64,000 nt of DNA from Mermis nigrescens (lineage: Eukaryota > Nematoda > Enoplea > Mermithida > Mermithidae), in the NCBI GenBank assembly GCA_036768485.1, contig JAVLUZ010000613.1:310001-374000 (forward strand), given 5' to 3'. Positions 52,001 to 61,000 of this stretch are shown here, piece after piece (positions within the stretch are counted from its first letter, which is position 1; each line of letters starts with the position of its first letter). A model generated the notes under the pieces. It searched no databases. It saw only the letters and a program-made list of their open reading frames with translations, and was not told the DNA's origin. The position numbers were made by a program, and so were the translations under genes.

Positions 52001-55000
52001 GCTGTTGAAATTGTTTTGAAAGGTATTTTATGAGCAAAAATGGCTTTCAGGCCGCCGAGAAAGTAAATAAATGTCATTAATAGGTATTATCCGGCGCGCA
52101 GCGCCGAAAAATTAGAGAAATTATGCTTACTGACGGTCAAAAATCATCGCAAATTACATATCTATTCTTCATCTCGCCAAGTATTTTTGGATAATTGGGG
52201 GGGGGGGCGGCCGCACCCCGCTACTCTTAAATCCGCCCCTGCATAGATCGAGATTCCTTTACTCGTGCACCCAATTAAAAAAAAACCAATTTTTCATCTA
52301 TTTATTGCAGCGCATTCCGCCAGCTAACGCGATTACGGTAGTCCGCTTAAGACGAAGAATTCACGTCAACAAAAGGGCGAACTGGCACAAACCCCGAAAA
52401 ACAACTTACGGAAGAACGAATAAAATTCTTAATAGAATTCTGCTTAGAAATACATAAGTGGCAATAATACCGGTTCAACAAAGCCGGTAAAAGCGATTTT
52501 GCGATACAAATTCACCGAGTGATATTTTTAAAAGCTTCAAATTTTCGCGAGCAACTCAAATCCGCCCGATTAGCATCCTGCTGTGCGCGAATTTCGCTGA
52601 AATCAGCTAGCTTCGTAAAATTGTTGAAATTACTTCAAATAAAATTCCATTTTATTAAGAATCGTGCATTATAAGTGCCTACGAAAAAATATATGAACAA
52701 GTAAAATTCTGTTCTTATTTATAGCCTCACATACTGGAAAATCTTCAGCGAGAGGACACCATAAAATGTCCGATTAAGGAAGGAAGCCGTACGTGCGTAC
52801 GTCAGGCACGTGACTCGCCGTTGTATTTTGGGGGATCAACACCAATTTTAAGGGGACTAAACCCACAAAGGCCAAAAATGGCACAAAATAACGTTTAAAA
52901 AGTTATATTTTCCCGATTTTTGGGGGTCCGAACCCCCCCCATGAGATACGTGCCTGGCGTACGTACCTCTCTGGTTTTCTTCGCTGCATCCTTCGTACTG
53001 TAACTCGAAATCATCGAATTGGTCGTCTATTTCTGCGTCTGCAAAAGATTCGGCGCTTCGCGGGCTGACTACAGCAGCTAAGCTTTCTTTCGGCGACACG
53101 CATTTCGCATCATAGCCGATGTCGACAGAATGAGACTGAAACAAGTAACAATTTAACTGTTTTTTTGAATAGGTAACAAACGTGCTTACGGGGACCTTTA
53201 ATATTGGAAATATGCTAGACTCGTGTTTTTCTGCCGATCGAGGCCATTCAGAGACGAAGATATACATTTTAGAAGGGAATCGACAACCCGAATTGAACGT
53301 TTTCCACTCCAGTTTACATTGTTTTACCCTCCGTTTTTTTACGGGAGAGGGCAAACTTCCATTTCTAAGCCATCTTCAGATGCTTTTACGCAATTTTTGG
53401 CCAAAAAAGCCATCTTCAAACGCTTTTACGCAATTTTGGCCAAAAAAGCCATCTTCAAACGCTTTTACGCAATTTTTGGCCAAAAACTACAACTAAACCT
53501 CCCTAAAGTGATAGACAACCTCAAATATAAAATTTTTAGCCGTTACATGTATGTTACATATGTACCAATATTATACATGGGTACAGGATCAATTCAAGGT
53601 CAATTGACCTGACCTAGGCGGCTGAGCAACGTCGCAAACCCGCAATCGAAACCGGACCAACGTTGCAAAATTTTTTAAAATTTCCTGAAAAAAATAAGGC
53701 GAAAAGAAGGCCGAAAACAGATAAAAATCGAAAATTTTCTCCGAAAGTACTTAAAAGAAACTGTGGAGTAACGTAGTTTTGACGCAATTTTAGATTTTAC
53801 ACCAGCTTTTGAGGTCATTTTGGCCCTAAAAGCTAAATTTTTCGGCATCCGGAAGATTCGCCCCCGACATTTCGCCCCCGACTTTTCGCCCCCCAACATT
53901 TCGCCCCCAGGTATGTTTCGCCGCCGGAACTTTCGCCCCCAGACATTTCGCCCCTCGGATGTTTCGCCCCCAATAAATATCTCGTTATACTGTACCAATC
54001 AACTTGTCTCTGCAATTTTGTTTGCCCTAATTTTTTTATTTGCCATTACATTCCCAGGAATTCGCTTGACCTTCGTAAGCACATTTTCTATGTACCTAAT
54101 TATAATTTCTCCCGGTCGGCAAGCAAAGACGTAATTTTTTTGTTTATTTGATAAAGATTTGCGGAGATTTTGGCTTGACCTTAAACAATTACATTATCTT
54201 TGTAGTAATATTTTCATCCCAGGACCTTTCGTTTGCGACCACACGTTAAGTAGGTCATTCAAAAACTATATAGAGGACCAAATGGCAGTAAGTCAGTTAG
54301 TTGGTGTAAGATTTGCTTAATGGATTCAGTCATTTCGAAAAGAGGAAGCTAGTCTACGAAAACTATATTTATGCATTCTCCAAACGAACGGCGGATGACA
54401 TTCATGCCATTTGGGTTTGAATTTAAGCTTGTTCACGTTTTTATTCGACAGCATTCTTCATCTTAGTATTTTCGTTTTACTTCGCAATTGAAAGCATTGT
54501 TTTTATTTGACAATTCTGGTTTTCTTGTTGACAATAAAAAATGAAGCAGCAATATGGTTAAAATATGGTTAAAAAATTGTTTAAAGAAATCTAAAAATGA
54601 GAAATGAAAATATTGAAAACTCATCAAGATTAAAAATGATAAAAAATATAAATTATTTTTAGTTTATTTCAAAAAAGATTAAAATAAAAAAGAAGACAAG
54701 GTGACATTGTGTCCTCCCGAATTTTGACGCTGTCCATGTATAATGCATACTCCCGTTTATTGTACAGTTCACTTGGGGGCGAAACATCCGAGGGGCGAAA
54801 CATCCGAGAGGCGAAATGTTTGGGGGCGAAAAGATCGGGGGCGAAACGTACTTGGGGGCGAAATGTCGGGGGCGTAAAGTCGGGGGCGAAATGTCGGATG
54901 CGAATATTCCCCAAACCAATTTTTCACACCCCAAAATCGACCATGCTCTGCATATGATGACAAACCCAGCAGATTCCTCCCAGCGAAGTCATTTGACCCT

Positions 55001-58000
55001 GAAAACCTGAGCGGGCCCGTGTATATATGGTATGTGCGAAGGCAAGGCCTGGCTGGAGCCTTACATGCGCAAATCGTACTTGTATCATACCAGCATATGC
55101 TTATTGTGTTGGATAGACAGACATAAAAGAAAAATGATGATAAAACAAAATAAGACACAATTATGAATGCAAGTAATAGGCGTCAAAGTTAAGTATGTTA
55201 TCAAGTCATGCTAACTGACTTATCGTTTGGCCAAATCATTGTGTTGTCTTTCCCAATGACATTTTTAGTATTGCGTTTATCCGAATAAACTATTATCAAA
55301 AAAGTGCAAAGTGGAGCGTCAAGAAGAGAAAACGTGTTATAGGAAATCAATCGGCCAAAGGTTTCTGAGCAAAAAACAACCGAAAAAGTATTCTCATTGA
55401 CCGAAAGTCCTTGCTGGGTAGTACAAAAAAGTCAAATACAAAACTGAGATGGCAATGAGGTAAGCAGTTTGACATCACACAATATTATTAACAATATAGG
55501 TACGCAGTGCAAAAAAATAAAATGAATAAAATACACTGAAAACCGGCGGCCAGTACAGCAGAGCATTCGTCAGCACCGGTTGGCGCATCCGGTTCGCCTC
55601 CAGAGCTGCAACTCGGCGAAACACGCGGTGATGGCGTCGAAGCATCCATGGATAACGACCGCTGCGAATTGATCTCAGCTGCCACAGTAACAGCGGCGAC
55701 AGATTCGCCGGCACCTGCAATCACATCTCCGTTAAGAATTTAACTTATTTATCATACTCAGGGTGGTCAATAAAAAGAGGCTACACCCGAACTTACATCT
55801 AATTTAGGCAATTACTGACATATAATTTCAAGACCAGCAGCATTAGTTAGATAAATATGTTTTCGTTCAAAGAACGTAAAACATTTTGGCCAGCTGCCAG
55901 CGGTTCGTGCTACCGCCATTTGTTTACACCGCACTTTGACATTGTCCAACTACCAAAGTTTCCGCATTGTATCACATTATCACGAGTATAGGTATCCCTT
56001 TTTGACAATATACATATACTACAAAGCGGAAAACCTCCAAAATACATATCGTCAAAAGAGGAAGCAAATTGATGATAGAACCAAGTATCGCTGCTTAAAT
56101 ATCCAAATATGGTGTAATTAAATCGCTGTAGCGCCTCCTTACCCTTGATATCTAGAAAAATTTTCAACACAGTTTAAAATAATACATTTTTATCTATCAA
56201 ATGCAGCTGGTCCTGAAGTTTTATGTTCATATCGGCCTAAGTCGGAGTGCAGCCTTTTTTGGGTCACCATATACAACGATAGCTTATCGTTCATTGTATC
56301 ACAAAGCCCCTTCTATTGGTACAAACCTTAACGGTGAAGGGGCTTGCGAGCTTTCGTGATACAAGGAGATATAGTGGCGATAGCGTAGCTACCAGTAGGG
56401 TCACCCAAGCCAGGCAGGTTCTTGTTGAGAAGCCAGACTAACAAGTACCCCGTTCTCAGATGGCGTTTTAGAGCGGTATCAGGCTGAATCCACCATGCGG
56501 CAACCATAGGATCATTGATTTCTAAGGACCTGGCCTTGTTGGATGAGAGATATAGGTATGAGTCAATGCAGCATCTGTCGTCATTATGTCTCCTACACCG
56601 GTTGAGCGATACAGCATTGCTCCCCATACTGAATGATCAGCCGGAGAAAACCCCCTCCCTTAAGGAACAATGGCGCCCTCTTGTAATATCTAGCTAGTAG
56701 CCAGTACCTTCTTTATGATTATGATGACAAATAAGCTCCAAATCCGTGCTACGTGGTCACCCACCAGGATGTGCCCATAGCGACGAAACTTCGAGTTTAC
56801 AATGCAAGCGTCATACCAACTCTTCTGTATGCAGGCACGTAGCTCTAGGGGAATGGGGAAGGGGTCCGGACCCCCCGAAATTCACAAAAATAGGACTTTT
56901 TAAACGTTATCTTGTGCTATTTTTGGCCTTTTTGGGCTTAGTCCCCGCAAAATTGGTGTTGGTCCCCCAAGATGAGACGGCCAGCTCCGTGCCTGTCTGT
57001 AAGGTGCCGAGTGTTGGTCCACTAACTGCGAAGATCAACGTAGACTTGATGTTTTCCACCGTAGATGTCTTCGCAATATACTACACCTCAACTACCGCTC
57101 ATACAACGACCAGATTAAGCAGATATGTATGCCTCGCAGAATTACCGATATCTATGTTGGTTGTAAAGAGGCGTTGAAAATATGTCGGCCACGTGCTCCG
57201 TATGGCAGATAACCGTCTACCTCAACAACTCTTCTTCGCCCCTCCTGGTCAAGGATGGATGGAAAAGCCCCATGGGCGGCGTACGTAACAAACTTCGCCG
57301 GCAGATAAAAAAGGAAGAACAATTTATCCTTGTCTCTTTCAACCTTAGCCGCAGAAGATACGACAATGAATGGACAAAACATGTAGAAAATTTAGCCATG
57401 GACCGAGCTCAATTTTAAGTCATCGCCTTAGAAGTCGCCAAAGCCTGCTATGAATTTCACAAAGGCTATGCTTCAAATTCAGACGTTTACGTGCGCAAGC
57501 ATGCTTTTTTCAAAACGGATTATATTATACAATGACTGAACACACGCGTTTTAATCGAGAAACTTCGATGCTTTAGTTATAGAAGAAACTAAGCTTTATT
57601 CCATAGCGGTTGAAAAGCTTACGGGATTTTAGATTATCAGAAGGTTATGAATTTCATATCAGCGATACGCTGATGAAAAATAATAAACAAATTAATCGCT
57701 GAAAGCAATACAGAAATACACTGACCGTATCCCTGCCTATTCCATATAGAAATCAATATGATTAAATTACTGAAAAAGTAGAATTATAGTCAAAATTTTA
57801 GGCCTCTGAAGAAAAGTGCATGATGTATATGTATGAAGGTATGGGCGTACGCAGGGGGTGCGGGGGGCGGCCACTTCTTCCCCTTATCCCAGAAATAATG
57901 TTGAAATAAAAAAATAATGAATAAATAATAAATAAAAAATAATGTAAGATATGTAATGCACGGAAACCGGCATCTTTTCATTGAAAAATCTCAAAACTTT

Positions 58001-61000
58001 CGGCGCTTCGCGTCGTTGAATCATTATATTCCATAAGTTTGTCTCAAGCGCGAGCAAAAAATGCCGGTTTTCATAGCGTATTAAGAGAAAATAAAACTTT
58101 TTTGATAAGTTTGAATTTTATTAGCTTAATGGATAGAACATGCTCGGAAACGTCAGAAATCGCCATTTATTTTGTGCCCCGGCGAACATATCTTGGAATA
58201 TAGGGTCACCAATTTTGGACCGCCCCTCTCGACAAAATCCACAGGAGTAAGACGTCTTCTCAAGCCTTATATGTGTACATGCAAACATACATGCGTACTT
58301 ATATATAATAACAACAAAAATATACACATGAATAAATTATGTGGTATGTATGATACATGCATATAGGGGGTGAGGGGTATTATCCCCGCCGAAGGGTTGG
58401 CCAGACAGGTCCGGCAATTTTGAGCTAACGGAACGTTTTCTGCATTACTTTTGACGACAAAACTAGTACTGTCAAAAGTTCTTAGACTTTTAGTCAAACA
58501 ATGCTCAAAGTTTATCAATTTCAATATTTTTAGTGTTAAAAGCGATAGAATGCGTCAAAACGGACTAAAAAATGCGGCTTACCACGAAAAAGTTTTTATA
58601 GGCTAATTTGACCATTTTGTCGTTTGAATAGCAAAAAAATCGTGTACACCAAACTTGCTGGTTTGAAATTCAGGGATTTACTTCGCCCTGCCGATTCTGA
58701 CCTTGTGCATCTATGCTTTGCACACGATACTGATAAGAACAGCAGAATAGAACTAAAGCATTACCCTCTTCGACGGGAGGCGACGGACTGCGGCTTGGCG
58801 CTGGTGTCTCGCCCGCAGAGCATTTTGACGTCAGCGATGACGTCATCGTTGTTTTCGACGCCATCGCCGGGAACGACGGCGACGTTGCTGGCGGCGAGTC
58901 GTCGCGAGTCGCCGACGCACCACTGCGTCGATTAGCCGACGTAAAGCGGCCGCAGCCGCCGCCAGAAGCCGTCGCGTACGACGGTGGCGGCGGCGCCAAA
59001 GGCGATTCGACGACGGCAGCAACTGCTGTCGTCGATTCGGCATCACCATTGCCTTATTTAAAAAACAATTGATTAATTCAATTGAAGTATTAATTAATTA
59101 AATTTAAGTAATTAATTAAATTAATTTGATTTAACTTATAACTTCTTTAATAATTGAAGAAATGAACGCAGTTCGCTTTGTTTAAAAGCCTATGCATCAA
59201 AGTTTTATTTGTGCTGGTTAAGCTGCTATTGATTTACAGTGAATAATGTGGAAGTCGTTTTTGGGTCATGAACGCATCCGTCAGAAGCATTATTTACCTT
59301 TATATCTACATAACGTTATCGTATTTTAAGACAGTAAAATGCAAATTCTTTTATTTTAAAGCCCTCTCAATTGTCTATCACTCGCTTAATTTGCTTTGCT
59401 GATATTTTAGGTTGGTGCGAAATAATTGCGTTTTAATCAAAGGTTGCACGTTTTGGCAACTGCTAGCAGAAAAAACCTTGATGTATGAATGCAACAAGCC
59501 ATGAAAAAGGTGCAGCCGTGTCATACAGGCAAAAGCAATCAAAGTAAAAATAAACAGAGTAGTAAACAGTTAAGTTTAGTTTCATATAAAAAACGCACTT
59601 AATTATATCATTCTATCAGAGAATTCATACATGCACAAGGTCAAATGCTCTGGGAGGAGGGTAATGGGGGAAGGGGGTGTAAATGAGAAATCCTTTTACC
59701 TATTTATTTAGTGTCAAATTTTCGTACTTTATTAGCCATATTTGATTTTTCTGAATATTTATGGTTAAATTTGCATGAAAATAATAACAATAAAGGCAAT
59801 GGAATGATCTGTTGCATCAAATATATACAAAACGATAAACAAAAGTGTCTGAAAGAATGAATTGAAAAGTCTATTGCTCGAAAAATAAGTATATGTACTC
59901 GAAATTACACTGTTAGACGTCATTTGACGCTTTTTTCATGGTTCTAGCAATCGGTTTCGGTCCAAAACGGCTTGGGGGTATGTCTTCTAAAAGGCCTAGT
60001 AAAGGGATACCCCCATACCCCCAGTGTGCATGTGTGAGAGAATTACACTGTTGTAAAGATACCTTGTTTTAGGCGTAAAATCTACAAAAAGTTGGAAAAA
60101 ACGACTTCTGCTTTATTTAAAGTAAAATAGCAGCAGCTTAGTCAGCTTAAGTGAAACTTCACCACGTTCTTGCAGATTAAGAAATTGTTTGTCGATTGAA
60201 TGATGTGAAATCAATTGCACGGATATGTACCTAGTAGGGATGTTCCGGTTTCAGGTTTTTCAAAAAATTCGGTTCCGGTTCTTGCGTAAGTTGGAACCGC
60301 CGGTTCCGGTTCCGATTCTTCAACTAGAGAACCGTCGGTTCCGGTTCTTAAACTAGAGAACCGTCGGTTTCGGTTCTCGGTTCCTGTGTTGAAGTATGTA
60401 CGCTCTTGATAGCCTGACTTCACGGGAACATATGACCATATGATCGAAAGATAAATTATTCAGGAACACGTTTCAATCTGGCAACTGCACGTTCAAACAA
60501 GTTTTGCGTCTAGTTGACAATTTATTTATAAATCACTGAATATTATCTATGTTTCTTGAATAAAATATTATACCATGCCCGGCTTTGTCTGTACAATCTT
60601 TCATTCAGTTGAACACTATGTTTCCACCGTTCTTTGCTTATTAGAATTCGTAAATTGGTGTATTTTTTATCCTAAAACCATCTGCCGTCGTCATTTGATT
60701 TGATAACTGTGATATTTATATGTTATTTACTCCTTAATAGTTTTTAGGCTCAGTAGCTTATTTTTAGAATGTCCAAAGGAAGCATTCTGTGGAATTTTTA
60801 GCAAAACGTCTGATAATCGCGCAAAGTGCAATTTTTCAGCACAACCTTATCAAGAAATGGAGGCGCGAGTACTAGCAACCTCAAAAAGCACTTGGAAGCT
60901 AAGCACTCACCGGAATATGCATCGAATTGAAAAAGAATCCAAAGAGCCATCAACCAGTAGAAAAAGTAATAAAATTTGTTTATTTATAAGAAAAGACTTC

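Noticed and set aside
53180..53340. A possible additional USP47 exon upstream of 53135 (good gtaagc donor at about 53190)
   Set aside because: No acceptable splice acceptor and no similarity to the USP47 linker; the direct junction of neighbouring exons already keeps phase.
52857..53354. A 165-codon minus-strand frame read as a single gene
   Set aside because: Only 52967-53135 is coding (USP47 exon). The right-hand start lies in intron and the left-hand end in a B-family MITE.
58843..59049. An Arg-rich minus-strand frame over the GC-rich exon
   Set aside because: It is a shadow frame of the USP47 exon; phase agreement with both neighbours supports the Ser/Pro/Ala frame instead.
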